Origin: Lytechinus pictus
Lineage: Eukaryota > Echinodermata > Echinoidea > Temnopleuroida > Toxopneustidae
Assembly: GCF_037042905.1 (NCBI RefSeq)
Contig: NC_087247.1
Coordinates: 64,503,420-64,567,419 of the forward strand
DNA: 64,000 nt
Direction of reading: 5' to 3'
In this document: one piece after another, positions 12,361 to 23,223 of the stretch
Numbering within the stretch: the first letter of the stretch is position 1
How the letters are laid out: every line of letters starts with the position of its first letter
Program-made: the position numbers and the translations under genes
Notes under the pieces: model-generated
Database searches by the model: none
Told to the model about the DNA's origin: nothing
Seen by the model: only the letters and a program-made list of their open reading frames with translations

Positions 12361-12424
12361 GAAAATAAATCAACTCTACAATCTACTAAAAAAGTGCTCT
12401 GAGAGGAATTCGGTGGTCACAAAA

Positions 12425-12540
12425 CATAGAGATGTATACATGTATACTAATAACGCTAGAGTGCGGAGTCGCCATAGGCGCGCGTACTTAACGTCTGTGA
12501 TTGCGCGGAGCGTGGTCGGCCATTGCTCGATAGGTCTAGA
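12425..12540 (+). repeat. Copy of a GC-rich repeat starting CATAGAGATGTATAC
   Basis: CATAGAGATGTATAC, then ACTAATAACGCTAGAG, CTGTGATTGCGCGGAG and CGGCCATTGCTCGATAGGTC. The inverted partner is at 14030-14145, sharing these blocks in the same order on the opposite strand. Confidence 0.65.
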
Positions 12541-12779
12541 TTTGCAAAAGTACCCGGATGTACACATAGCTCGTACGTGTAACGCTGTGAAAAAGGGTGC
12601 TGTCTCCGGCTTTTATCTTGAAGAAAAGAATCCAACCTCATATACAATTAAAAATAATTATGAATGACAAATTGCATCATTATTACCTGAATTCTCGGGA
12701 TGAAATTCTCAAATAATTTGCATCTACGATTACCTGTCCGTTTATAGGCCTATTATAATAATAAACAACATATTGATAA

Positions 12780-12815
12780 CACATAAATAAATAAATAGAT
12801 AAATAAATAAATAAA
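12780..12815 (+). repeat. (ATAA)n microsatellite
   Basis: Simple ATAAATAAATAG-type tandem repeat. Confidence 0.7.
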
Positions 12816-12951
12816 ATATTCATAGTAAATATTGACATTTAATTCAAAAGACAGTTAATCAGCCCATCTTCTATGGATTTGGCTTTAACTGTCATCGTCC
12901 TTTGGCAATTCATTCATCCACATGATTCCATGTTCTCATCGACCAATTTAT

Positions 12952-13115
12952 CAGGGGCCGCGGAACGGTTTTCAAAGTGGGGGGGGGGGGGGGGCTGACC
13001 ATGCTAAAAATCACAATCATATGGTAATTTTTACGTTTTTGTACACGGTTTTGGAAAAAAGTGGGGGGGGGGGGGGGGGCTGAAGCCCCCCAGCCCCCCG
13101 GTTCCGCGGCCCCTG
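12952..13115. mobile_element. 164-bp MITE with CAGGGGCCGCGGAAC termini, 5-bp TSD
   Basis: The ends are CAGGGGCCGCGGAACGG and its inverse, flanked by TTTAT on both sides (12947-12951, 13116-13120). Two G-runs frame a core with TACACGGTTTTGGAAAA. The copy at 14833-15004 is in opposite orientation with a different 5-bp TSD. CAGGGG ends resemble hAT elements; the 5-bp duplication would fit a hAT5-like group (inference). Confidence 0.85.
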
Positions 13116-14029
13116 TTTATGTCGGATATAATTTTGTAATTTCAATTCATTTCATTTCACTTCACTTCACTTCAATTCATTTTTTTTAATTTCATTTCCA
13201 TTCAAGCATAGTACAAGGTTATATAAATCGGATAGGCCCTATAACAATTTTACAGATCAAACATTCTTATCTCGTAAAAAAAAAAAGAAAACAGTTGGCC
13301 TATAAAATTGAGCATACATGACCTACTATTATGGAACTTGTCTTAATTTGTATGAAATATATACTAGTAATAGGTTTTTTAATGTACAATAATCATTTAT
13401 AATCATGTATAAATCATTAGTGTTTTTATCTTATACTAACTATATGAGCTATTTTAGTTTTATTAGCAAGTAGTATTTCAGGACATCTCATTAATTTTTC
13501 TTGGTGAGCCTCCCGTTACACCATCAATGGTAAAACTATATTGGGTCTTTAGTGGTTTTGTTAATTTTTGTCTGAGGAATATGATAAAAATCTGCAGGCC
13601 TATACGGCACCGAAAATGAGATATTGATTTTAAAAATATCTAGAATGACTTTTCATTGTTCCAAATTTTTTGCTTTTAATACCCTTCTCTTTGAGTTAAT
13701 TAGAATCGCCTTTATTTTATTCGCTTTTTAGGGGTGAGGTCATTAGAAATCATTAGAAATTAACTGTCATATTAGTGTATCGAAATGTTATGACCAAAGC
13801 AAAAACAAATTTTGGGATGTATCACTGGCCTGTATATTATTATGCGCTATATTGATATTCCTATATATATAATTATATAGGCATTTTTGTTCTCAGTTTC
13901 GTTAGATTTTTTGTTAATTGAAACTGAAATTCTGTACATTCAATACTATTTAACTTTTTAATTTGCTTTCGCGCTCATATGTCATCATTTTGTTCCGTTT
14001 CTGTGCTATCACAGTACATGGCCCATAGG
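13116..14029. other. Unassigned AT-rich interval
   Basis: TTCAT-type low complexity at 13145-13205; otherwise unique AT-rich DNA with no coding signal that I can see. Confidence 0.35.
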
Positions 14030-14145
14030 TACTGTACGCGCATGGCAGGCTGCGAGGACCTATCGAGTAATGGCGGCCGGTCTCCGCGTAATCACAGCGA
14101 TTTGACGAAGTACGCCCTCTAGCGTTATTAGTATACATCTCTATG
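14030..14145 (-). repeat. Inverted copy of the CATAGAGATGTATAC repeat
   Basis: On the minus strand: CATAGAGATGTATAC, TAATAACGCTAGAGGGCG, CGCTGTGATTACGCGGAG, GGCCGCCATTACTCGATAGG. It is inverted relative to 12425-12540, so the two could be the ends of a 1.7-kb element or two separate insertions. Confidence 0.65.
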
Positions 14146-14196
14146 TCACAAAATGAGCTTGACTAAATCCGGATGAAATTAGCAGACTGGTTTATT

Positions 14197-14233
14197 TACA
14201 TAGAGATGTATACTAATTATACATCTCTATGTT
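14197..14233. repeat. Perfect short palindrome of the 15-mer
   Basis: CATAGAGATGTATACTAAT is followed by its inverse, ATTATACATCTCTATG, with almost no spacer. Confidence 0.8.
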
Positions 14234-14832
14234 TATTTATGACAGAATTTAATCCTGTTTTACTGAAGATGTACAAACAATTGTGACAATAATTTAGTGA
14301 TATATTATTTATAAAATGTAGTATATTATTAATGAATGTTTTGTATATTTTTTGTTTTTATTATTTTAATCTCATTTTGTCATAATCTATTAGTTTACCT
14401 CTATTTTGCTGTCACTCCGTGAGTGTATTGCAGGCGCGGATCCAAGATTTCGTGGGGAGGGGGCCCAAATTTGACCTGATTTTTGGCGCCCATGTGTACT
14501 TTTCGAAAAATGGCACCCCCTCCCTCCCGGCCAGTCTAACTTAAATGTAACTTAAAAGCCTTAAATGTATTTTTAATTATCTTATTACATAATCACATTA
14601 AAAAAAAAAAGGCAATTAAAGACCACTTTTTTAATGTGTTCTTTAAAAAAAAATCCATGAATATATAATGTAATATCAATGGGAGCGCGAAGCGCGAGCG
14701 ATTTTTGGGGGTCTCAATTTGGTTTAACTTCTCACCAGAGAAGGCCCTACTAGAATATTGTGTGAATGGGAGCTGTAGTTTCTTTACTAGTTGTTTAGAA
14801 TAGCCTTCAATAATATAAATGACAACCTCTTG

Positions 14833-15004
14833 CAGGGGCCGCGGAACCGGGGGGGGGGGGGGGGGGGCTTCAGCCCCCACTTTTTTCCAAAACCGTGTAC
14901 AAAAACGTAAAAATGACAATATGATTGTGATTTTTAGCATGGTCAGCCCCCCCCCCACTTTTGGCTCAGCCCCCCCCACTTTGAAAACCGTTCCGCGGCC
15001 CCTG
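14833..15004. mobile_element. Second copy of the 5-bp-TSD MITE, opposite orientation
   Basis: CAGGGGCCGCGGAAC to GTTCCGCGGCCCCTG, flanked by TCTTG duplications (14828-14832, 15005-15009). The core ACACGGTTTTGGAAAA is inverted relative to the first copy. Confidence 0.88.
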
Positions 15005-15299
15005 TCTTGGGAATAATGCAATCTCGAAGCAATCAACTCAATCTGCTCATCAGTGGCGAAGCTGTGATTTATTCAGCAGGGTTGCACGGGGGGGCTTGTG
15101 AACTTTTGTAGAGGGCACCAAGATAAAAAAATAAAAATAAAATGGGGGGGGGGTAGAAGTTAAAGAAATTCCGAAATTTTATTCTTAAAAACACATTGAG
15201 ATATCTCACAAGGCCTAAATAAATAATTATAACGCTAAGCGCGATATATTTGACATAATATTTGGAAAATAACATTATATTTCACCATAATCCCTTTCC

Positions 15300-15324
15300 T
15301 TTTCTCTTTTTTTTTTCTTGGTCG

Positions 15325-15362
<38 letters not shown>

Positions 15363-15378
15363 GGGGGGGGGGGGGGCA
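15300..15378. repeat. Poly-T/poly-G tract
   Basis: A T-run of over 30 bases passes directly into a G-run, as in the subterminal parts of the hAT-like elements nearby. Confidence 0.7.
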
Positions 15379-15544
15379 AAACGCCCATGTCCTAACAGTC
15401 ATTTCCTAGCTTTACTTTATAAACAACATTTATGTGCAATAATCTCATAAGCCCTATGCGAGATAAAAAATAATTAAATTTCATGTATTTTGACCTGAAA
15501 ATTGAACATTCTGGGCAATGTTTGTGAACCAGAACAAGATGCGT

Positions 15545-17126
15545 ATGTAATTAGATAATTACTATACGAACGCGAAGCGCGAGCAGAAATTTTTAATGTG
15601 CGTTCTGGCCTGGTAGAAAAGGGAACCTGTTAAGGACGTTTTGAATTAGCCATTAAGACGATACATATTTCAACGATTAAATAATGCGAGCGCGAAGCGC
15701 GAGCTGAACATTTTTGATATTCCAACCTAAAAAATTAGATTTCAAACCCCCAACGGGACGCTCGATTCATGTTTTGTCACTCATGAAAAATGATGGGTAG
15801 TTTTTTGTATCTTCCTACATTAATAATGCGAGCGCAAAGCGCGAGCAGAAAATTTTTGATATTCTGATCTGAAACTGGATAATTTTAGCACGTTTTTAAT
15901 AACATCAAGATGCGTATCTCAATAAACATGCGTGCACGTGTTTTAGAGTTAGACAGAATCTGGGCATTCTGAATACATTTAATTTTTCATCATGAAAATC
16001 AATAATGCGAGCGCGGATCGCGAGCTGGAAATAATATTTGAAATTCCGATATGAAACGGGTCAATTTAAGCAATATTTAAAGCACTGTGTATATAGGGGA
16101 ATTGTGAAGTGGATGTGGAAAGCACTTAAAGGACAAGTCCACCCCAACAAAAAGTTAATTTGAAAAAAGGAGAAAAATCCAAAAGCTAAACACTGAAAAT
16201 TTCATCAAAATCGGATGTAAAATAAGAAAGTTATGACAGTTAAAAGTTTCGCTTAATTTTATCAAACAGTTATATGCACATCCTGGTCGGTATGCAAATT
16301 TGCAAACTGATGACGTCACCCACTCACTATTTCTTTTGTATTTTATTATATGAAATATTCTAATTTTCTCCTCCTTGTCAAGTGAAACAAAGTTTTATTT
16401 CTCCCTGAACATGTGGAATTACCATCATTTTAAGAGTTTATGGTTAAGTAAAGTTGGTCCTTATTGTCAAATCTGTAAAAATTGAAATATTGTATTATTC
16501 AAACAATAAAAAAACAAAAGAAATAGTGAGTGATGGACATCATCGACTCTCTCATTTGCATATCGCTGAGTTGTGCATTGAACTGTTTTGTGAAAAATAA
16601 GCGAAAATTGAAAATGTCATAACTTTCTTATTTTACATCCGATTTCGATGAAATTTGCAGCGTTATATTTGTTTGATTTTTTCCTTATCGATTCAAATCA
16701 ACAATTTTCTTGGGTGGACTTGACCTTTAATAAATGATGCGAGCGAAGCGCGAGCTGATATTTTATCATTATTTTAACCTAGGATCGAGACATTTTAGGC
16801 CTGAGGACATTTGTCATTATATAAAATGATGCCTATCTTCTATTCCTCTTCCTAAAACTTGTCGATATATTTCTCTGAAAAAGGGACAATTTAGTTATGA
16901 ATTCATAAAAAAATTATTTAATATTTATTAATCTTATAAGCCTAATGAGTGCGTGAAATTTGTTGACAGTGCATGAGGCCTGAAAAACTCGATATTTTAT
17001 ATTTTTTGTAATCATGAACAGCATTCATGGGTTGATACATTTATAGCAAATAATGCGAGCGCAAATCGCGATCCGAAATTTTTAAATGGGGGGAATTCAA
17101 GTAGTTTGTTATAGAATATATAGGTA
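15545..17126 (+). repeat. Degenerate tandem array with GCGAGCGCGAAGCGCGAGC cores
   Basis: Cores near 15570, 15687, 15828, 16006, 16738 and 17057 lie in units of about 110-180 bp that also share GAAAATTTTTGATATTC and CATTTTAAGGAC. A family A MITE (16130-16726) interrupts the array. The order of units matches that in 39600-42120, so both are copies of one larger element, not independent satellites. Confidence 0.8.
16130..16726. mobile_element. Fold-back MITE family A, full length, TTAA target
   Basis: The two arms of about 250 bp are inverted copies: AGGACAAGTCCACCCCAAC at left, the inverse of AGGTCAAGTCCACCC at right, both running through ATCGGATGTAAAATAAGAAAG and ATGCAAAT to CTCACTATTTCTTTTG. 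TTAA flanks both ends, which is the piggyBac target signature. No transposase is present. Confidence 0.9.
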
Positions 17127-18770
17127 CAGTGGCGTACCGTGGGTCACGGCATTACACCACCACAAATTTGGTGTCACTTAGGGAGCGCGCTCAGTTGCCA
17201 GGTATGCTGACCTAATAGAGAAATTTTAAGGACATGCAATGCCATTAAACGGATAAGTATCTCGCTAAACAAACAATGCGAGCGCGAAATTTTTGTATAT
17301 ATTGACCCCAAACACGGACATTTTAAGGACTATATTTTAGGTATCCATTAAGAGTATAAATATCTCAGCATAGTCATCTAATGATAGTGGCATCCTTTGC
17401 TGATTTTGTTAGAATTACATCTAAACATATGAAGCACTTTTTGTAGTCATTGTAATCATGATTATCATACGCATCTCACTAATCAAATACTGCGAACGCG
17501 AAGCGCGAGCTGAAAATTTATGAAATTCAGACCTGAAGAGGAGCATTCTAAGGCTTGTTTGTAGGAATTCACTAAGTCCTTACGTATTTCACTAACCAAA
17601 TGATGCGAGCGCGAAGCGCGAGCAAAATTTTTTTGATATTCAGATCAGAAAAATTGACATTTTAAGGACTGATTTTAGGAATTCATGAAGAGCAGACATC
17701 TCACCAATCAACTAATGCGAACGTTAGCACGAACAGGAAATGTTTTATATTAAGACCTTAAAATTGGGCAATCACTTTAAAGGGGAATGAAACCTTTGGA
17801 ATAAGTAGGCTTGTGACAAAACAGAAAAATCAAAGAATAAGAACAAAGAAAGTTTGAGAAAAATCGGATAAATAATAAGAAAGTTATGAGCATTTGAATA
17901 TTGCAATCACTAGTGCTATGGAGATCCTCCCATTGGCAATGCGACAAGGATGTGTGATGTCACAAGTGAACAACTTTCCCTTTGATGGACTATAAAATAC
18001 CCTCAAAATGTATTTTTCTGCTTTTTCTTGTGGTGATACAAACTTTTAACCATGATGTATTCTTTAAAAATCTGTATAACATGCCCTCCTATAGAAAGAA
18101 CACATGATCTACTGATAGTTGTGATAAAAGCGGCAATTTAAGTGAAATATAATTATACTAAAGAAATGGGGAGAGTTGTTCACAAGTGACATCACACATC
18201 TTTGTCGCATTGCTAATTTGAGGATCTCAATAGCATTAGTGATCAGATATTCAAATGCTCATAACTTTCTCATTATTTGTCTGATTTTTCTCAAACTTTC
18301 GTTAATCTGTTTCTTTGACTTTTCTGTTTTCACACAAGCTATCTTGTTCCAAAGTTTTAATTTTCCTTTAAGTAGTCATGAAAAAGAAGCAAATGTCACT
18401 ACATTAAACAATAATAACTCGAATTGCGAGGAAATATATTTGGTGTATATTGATTTGAAAACGGGAGGTTTTAGTACAACAGGATTATCATGAGGGTTAT
18501 ACATCTCATTAAACAGTCTATGCAAGCACCAGGAACAATGAAGACATAGGCCCTGAGCAAACTGTTCCATAAAGTCATGAAAAAAAATGCTTCTTATGTA
18601 ACATGATTATGATATAATATAAAATTATAATAAACAATAATTTCTTCTTTCCCCATTACGTTTCTCTTCCTTTCTCCCTCTTTTTCTCCTTTTCCCCGTT
18701 TTTTTTTTTTTTTTTTTGGGGGGGGGGGGGGGGCACGTGCCCACCATGCCCCCTGGTAGTTACACCACTG
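17127..18770 (+). mobile_element. Array-carrying hAT-like element, complete, 8-bp TSD TATAGGTA
   Basis: It starts CAGTGGCGTACCGTGGG and ends in GTAGTTACACCACTG, flanked by TATAGGTA at 17119-17126 and 18771-18778. The CAGTGG ends and 8-bp duplication mark it as a non-autonomous hAT. Inside are GCGAGCGCGAAGCGCGAGC units (17276, 17492, 17604, 17715), a family B MITE, and a poly-T/poly-G right subterminal region. It serves as the reference copy for the fragments at 30193, 34094 and 60086. Confidence 0.88.
17781..18367. mobile_element. Fold-back MITE family B, TTAA target
   Basis: TTAA-AGGGGAATGAAACC at left and an inverted match (TTTTAATTTTCCT-TTAA) at right. The arms share AGAAAGTTATGAGCATTTGAAT and a GTGATGTCACAAGTG segment. 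The sequence is unrelated to family A except for its architecture and TTAA target. Confidence 0.85.
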
Positions 18771-18778
18771 TATAGGTA

Positions 18779-18914
18779 TACAGAACTCACCAATCAAAAT
18801 GCGAGCGCACAGCGCTAGCTCATAGGCCTTCATTTTTGACAATCGAGACACCTGAAAAGGAATATTTTGAGAATCTTATATGAAATACACAAAGATAATA
18901 GGTAGGCCTCCAAC
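18779..18914 (+). repeat. Continuation of the host array after the nested element
   Basis: CAATCAAAATGCGAGCGCACAGCGCTAGCT and TGAAATACACAAAGATAATAGG match 41750-41870, showing that 17127-18770 is an insertion into one array element. Confidence 0.75.
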
Positions 18915-19048
18915 CAGTGACGTACCTAGGATTTTCCACACGGGGGGGGGGGGGGCAAAACCGTCGGCCAAAAAAATTGACAAGCAAAAAAAAAAAAAAG
19001 GAGCTTCAATCACAAATGAAGGATTTCGTAGCAGAAAAAAAAATGACA

Positions 19049-19079
<31 letters not shown>
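18915..19079 (+). mobile_element. MITE CAGTGACGTACCTA, first copy, truncated (holds the empty site)
   Basis: Preceded by CCTCCAAC. The sequence GTACCTAGGATTTTCCACACGG runs uninterrupted, unlike its duplicate at 20218. It stops in an A-tract where the L2 element begins. Confidence 0.85.
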
Positions 19080-19082
<3 letters not shown>

Positions 19083-19192
19083 GATATATGAAATATATCA
19101 TAATAATAATAATAATAATTATAACATTTGTAGGGCGCTTAATACAGGTGTTTCTAAGCGCTCAGTTTTCTGCCTATCAACTAAATTACCGG

Positions 19193-19267
<75 letters not shown>

Positions 19268-20185
19268 AGCAAAATTTTAAACAAACAAATGCAACTAAGA
19301 TGTGCACCTCAATATAGACCAACCCACAACTGATACCTATACATTAAAAAGGTGGGTCTTTAGCAAGGTCTTAAATTGATCAAGGGAGTTGGCATTATGG
19401 ATGTAAGATGGTAATTTATTCCACTGGATTGGAGCGAAAACGGAAAAGGCTCGATCCCCATAACTGGTATTTGTACGTGGTCCTAAAGTAAGCTGCAAGG
19501 TTGTTGAAGAACGAAGTGGTCTGAGTGAGCTAGAAGAGCGGAGAGAAATGAGATTAGAGAGGTATTCAGGAGCTAGGCCATTGATTATTTTATACGTCAT
19601 GAGAAGAACTTTGAAAATGATGCGTTGGCGTATTGGAAGCCAATGAAGTGATTTCAGAATAGGTGTAACATGTTCAGATTTTCTTGAAAGAGTAACAAGC
19701 CTTGCAGCACTATTTTGAATTCTTTGAAGTGGGCGTAAATGTGACAGTGGGATACCAGAAAGAGCAGAATTGCAGTAATCAATGTGGGAAGATACAAAAG
19801 CATGGGTAAGTTTAGCAGTTGTGGGTTGGTCGAGTAGCCTCCTCATTTTTCCAATCTTAAAAATACCAAAGGAGGCAGACTTACAAATATTCTTAACATG
19901 CTGTTGAAATGTGAGATTCTTGTCAATTGTCACCCCAAGATCCCTTACCAACTCATTACACATCAAAATACTATCGCTAGTGCTACTTGTGGTTGAGAGC
20001 ATTGGGAAGGACTCTGTGTTTCTAAATTTGGAGGAGATGTGGATCATTTCAGACTTGCTTTCGTTAAGACAGAGTTTGTTATCATGTGACCAGGCTTTGA
20101 TGTCCTCTAAGCAACTACTGAGCTTCTGTGCAGCTTCATGTTTACCAGTGGGTTTCAAAGTGATGTAAATTTGTGTATCATCATG
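19080..20185 (-). mobile_element. 5'-truncated L2/CR1 LINE flanked by a duplication of about 200 bp
   Basis: On the minus strand it begins within the polymerase box (GATGATACACAAAT), encodes the reverse transcriptase C-terminus, and ends in a CR1/L2-type tail (AGCGCCCTACAAATG, then (ATT)n). A-tract and (TA)n expansions lie in the 3' UTR. The DNA at 18880-19079 is repeated on the other side (20183-20231 plus 25759 to about 25905), which fits a very long target-site duplication. Confidence 0.82.
19337..20185 (-). pseudogene. L2/CR1 reverse transcriptase, C-terminal fragment
   Basis: The peptide reads DDTQIYITLKPTG, then NLTFQQHVKNICKSASF, HIDYCNSALSGIP, LQRIQNSAARLV, LHWLPIRQRIIFKV and WNKLPSYIHNA. 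All are standard thumb/C-terminal landmarks of L2/CR1 polymerases. Only the last two thirds of the FADD box survives. The open frame runs on leftward into the neighbouring minisatellite, but that extension is not protein. Confidence 0.88.
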
Positions 20186-20239
20186 AAATACACAAAGATA
20201 ATAGGTAGGCCTACAACCAGTGACGTACCTATACCCAGG

Positions 20240-21560
20240 TAACAAGCCAACGTTGGCTCCACGTTGGAAACTTGAAATTCGTTGGACGTTGGGAAAACTT
20301 GATGGATTAACGTTGAATCGACGTTGGAAACTAGTTTGATGGAAAGATGATGGACAATCAACAATGACACGACGTTGGCAACGTTGGAAACTTGTTAGTC
20401 GGAGAGTTGTTGGACAGTCGACAATGTCACAACGTTGGAAACACGTTTGATTGGATAGTTGTTGAACAGCCAGCAAAGGCACAACGTTGGCAACGTTGGA
20501 AACTAGTTCGCTGGAAAGTTGTTGAACAACCGACAATGGCACAACGTTGACAAAGTTGGAAACTAGTTTGTTGGAGATTTGTTGGACGGTCGACAATGGC
20601 ACAACGTTGGAGACTAGTAAGTTGGAGAGTTGTTGGACAGTCGACAATGTCACAACGTTGGAGACACGTTTGATTGGATAGTTGTTGACAGCCAGCAAAG
20701 ACACAACGTTGGCAACGTTGGAAACTAGTTCGCTGGAAAGTTGTTGAACAATCAACAATGACACGACGTTGGCAACGTTGGAAACTTGTTAGTTGGAGAG
20801 TTGTTGGACAGTCGACAATGGCACAACGATGGAAATTAGTAGGTTGGAGATTAGTTGGATAGTCAACGATGACACAAGGTTGGCAACGTTGGAAACTAGT
20901 TCGATGGAAAGTTGTTGAACAACCAACTATGGCACAACGTTGTCAAAGCTAGAAACTAGTTCGATGGAGATTTGTTGGATAGTCGACGATGGCACAACGT
21001 TGGAAACTGGTAGATTGGAGATTAGTTAGATAGTATACAATGACACAACGTTGATAAAGCTGGAAACTAGTTAGATGGAAAGTTGTTGAACAACTGACAC
21101 TGGCACAACGTTGGAAACTGGTAGATTGGAGATCAGTAGGATAGTCGACGATGACACAACGTTGGCAACGTTGGAAAGTTGTTGAACAACAGACAATGGC
21201 ACAACATTGGAAACTAGTGTGTTGGAGATTTGTTGGACAGCCAACAACGTACGTCACAACGTTGGAAACGCGTGTTCGATTGGATAGGTGTTGAACAGCC
21301 AACAAAGGCACAGCGTTGACTACGTCGGAAACTAGTTCGATGGAGAGTTGCTGAACAACCGACAAAGGAACAACGTTGGAAACTATTTTCTTGGAGATTT
21401 GTTGGACAGTCGACAATGGCACAACGTTGACAAAGTTGGAAACTAGTTTGATGGAGAGTTGTTGAACAACGGACAATGGCACAACGTGGACAGCGTAATT
21501 GGAATAGTTTATTGGACAGTTAACATTGACACAATGTTGGAAACTATAGTTTGTTGGATA
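20240..21560. repeat. Left minisatellite arm (CAACGTTGGAAACTAG units)
   Basis: More than 20 imperfect units of about 55-65 bp built from CACAACGTTGGCAACGTTGG, AAACTAGTT, GGAGAGTTGTTG and ACAGTCGACAATGG. Long open frames here (repeating VSNVV, VQQLS) arise because the unit lacks stops; they are not genes. Confidence 0.9.
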
Positions 21561-22609
21561 TTTGTTTGACAGTCAACATAATATCCCGGCATAATATACA
21601 CAGTGTTGAGAACGTTAGAAACTGGTTCATTGGAGAATTGATAATTGATAAAGTTGGCGGAGTACAGCAAGTCTGCATATGCCGACTTAACCCAAGACAA
21701 GACAAGACTACTGGCATAATTTCCAATGGGGCCAAGGGGGGGGGGTCGATCAAGTAAGTTTGCTTGTCTATCCATGTCACCCTTGGTATCCCCCAGCAAT
21801 AAGGGGAAAAGAAATCGAGAGAGAAGGAAAATAATGGGAAGGGAAAGAGGAACTAAAACTAAGTCTAAGGGGAAAACAAAAATAAAGATGGGGTAGAATA
21901 GAGAGGCTGCATGCACCTGGGGATGCAAATGTGTCGATTAATATAGAAAATAAAGAAGAAAAACAAGAAAAAAAATGTAGTTCAAGACCAGAATTTCCAG
22001 AAACGCCCTCGTCGATCCTTTGCAGCTGGCAAGGCCTTTCACAGTAAGTAGGGCCTACGAGATATGTCATAGGCCTACCGTCACATAACTAGAAGAAATT
22101 GAAGAAGGAAATACAAGCATCAAATGTGCCTATTTAAAAATACCATACTATTCTGATGCGCAGAATTAGTCGCGACGTCGGACTCCTTCTGTCATGTCTG
22201 TGTAGTCTGCTTCCTTCAATTTTGAACTTGAAGAATCTGGCAGAATTTGGACTGGATAGTGGATATAGATAAGTAAATTCCAGAATATCTAGTGATCTGG
22301 AACAGTACTTATAAGCTGTATATTTAGGACCTACAATCTACAGTTGAATTTTCTTTGCACTTGCAGATAATCGGTAACTGCAACCATTGATCCCCTCCGA
22401 AAGATCACGGAGTCAGCTTCTGTGTGCGTACAGTCCGACGCTAGTATATTCGTGTACCGTAAGTAGTAGTAAAGTAGTACTTAACACCAGTCACTGCACA
22501 GTATAACATACTAACTAACCTCGTAATTAGCTTGTGTGAGTGACTAATACTAACCTCGCAATACGTGTGAGTGGGAACGAGTATGCGATACCAATGGCAA
22601 GGCAACAGT
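21561..22609. other. Left spacer of the fold-back core
   Basis: A/G-rich DNA (21780-21990) and unique sequence. An exon-like piece at about 22365-22457 sits between TTGCACTTGCAG and ACC|GTAAGTAG, without a convincing reading frame. Confidence 0.4.
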
Positions 22610-22861
22610 CATTGGATGATTTTCAAAATTCAAGTACAGTGTTGAAATCTGGTGTTGGTGTAACCCAGGCATAGTAACCCAGGTTAGTATACTAATACTA
22701 ACCTGGCAATACGTGTGAGTGTAACCCAGGGAGCTCCGGCCCGCTGCGCGGGCCGGAGCCCAGGGGCTTACCGTGTAATTCACCATACCCACGGTAGTAG
22801 CGTGAAGTATGGTCTAAATAATTATCCGAATAAATAGTTAAAACAGAAATTAAGCACTTAC

Positions 22862-22907
22862 CACGATTATATGGATGAAGGTCTAACGAGTGGCAGCTTC
22901 CTGACAT
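22862..22907 (-). CDS. First-exon-like ORF, left arm of the palindrome
   Basis: ATG at 22907 encodes MSGSCHSLDLHPYNR and reaches a consensus donor, CGTG|GTAAGTG. Its mirror lies at 23178-23223. I do not recognise the peptide and no downstream exon is identified, so function is unknown. Confidence 0.4.
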
Positions 22908-23000
22908 CGAGGCACAGACTGGAACCTAAAAAAACGAAAAGTTCTGTCGCGGTAGCTCTCCTCTTTCAGAATTCAAAACAAAATGGCCGATTGAGACCGA

Positions 23001-23084
23001 GACTAATAGCACTAGTGCATTAGTATACATCTCTATGATATAGACTTTGTCAAATTCGCGCATGCGCCCTACACCCTCGGTACC
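23001..23084. promoter_or_regulatory. Putative bidirectional promoter at the palindrome centre
   Basis: The spacer between the arms has GCGCATGCGC (NRF-1-type palindrome, about 23058-23067) and is bordered on both sides by YY1-like AAAATGGCCG facing outward. It also contains the recurrent 15-mer GTATACATCTCTATG (23023-23037). NRF-1 and YY1 sites are common in TATA-less promoters; activity here is inferred. Confidence 0.5.
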
Positions 23085-23177
23085 GGTCTCGAACGGCCAT
23101 TTTGCTATGAATTCTGAAAGAAGGAGAGCTACCGCGACATAACTTTTTCGTTTTTTGAGGTTCCAGTCTGTGCCTCG

Positions 23178-23223
23178 ATGTCAGGAAGCTGCCAATCGTT
23201 AGACCTTCATCCATATAATCGTG
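23178..23223 (+). CDS. First-exon-like ORF, right arm of the palindrome
   Basis: ATG at 23178 encodes MSGSCQSLDLHPYNR and ends at CGTG|GTAAGTG, matching the left arm except for one residue. A longer unspliced frame (to 23378) reads through the donor. No known family. Confidence 0.4.

Noticed and set aside
12359..12667. 102-codon plus-strand frame
   Set aside because: It crosses the dispersed 12425-12540 repeat and has no family resemblance.
15545..17126. CRISPR array
   Set aside because: The repeats are degenerate and widely and unevenly spaced, spacers are related to each other, no cas genes exist, and the DNA is eukaryotic.
18880..19333. Poly-lysine and tyrosine/isoleucine-rich frames
   Set aside because: They are translations of A-tracts and a (TA)n microsatellite in a LINE tail.
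19337..21482. Long minus-strand open frames of 475 and 177 codons with repeating VSNVV/VQQLS peptide
   Set aside because: The repetitive part is translated minisatellite with a stop-free unit; only the segment at 19337-20185 is protein-like, and it is a truncated LINE polymerase.
22365..22457. Internal exon in the fold-back core
   Set aside because: Good-looking splice sites but no frame that joins the mirror first exons in phase; kept only as a note.
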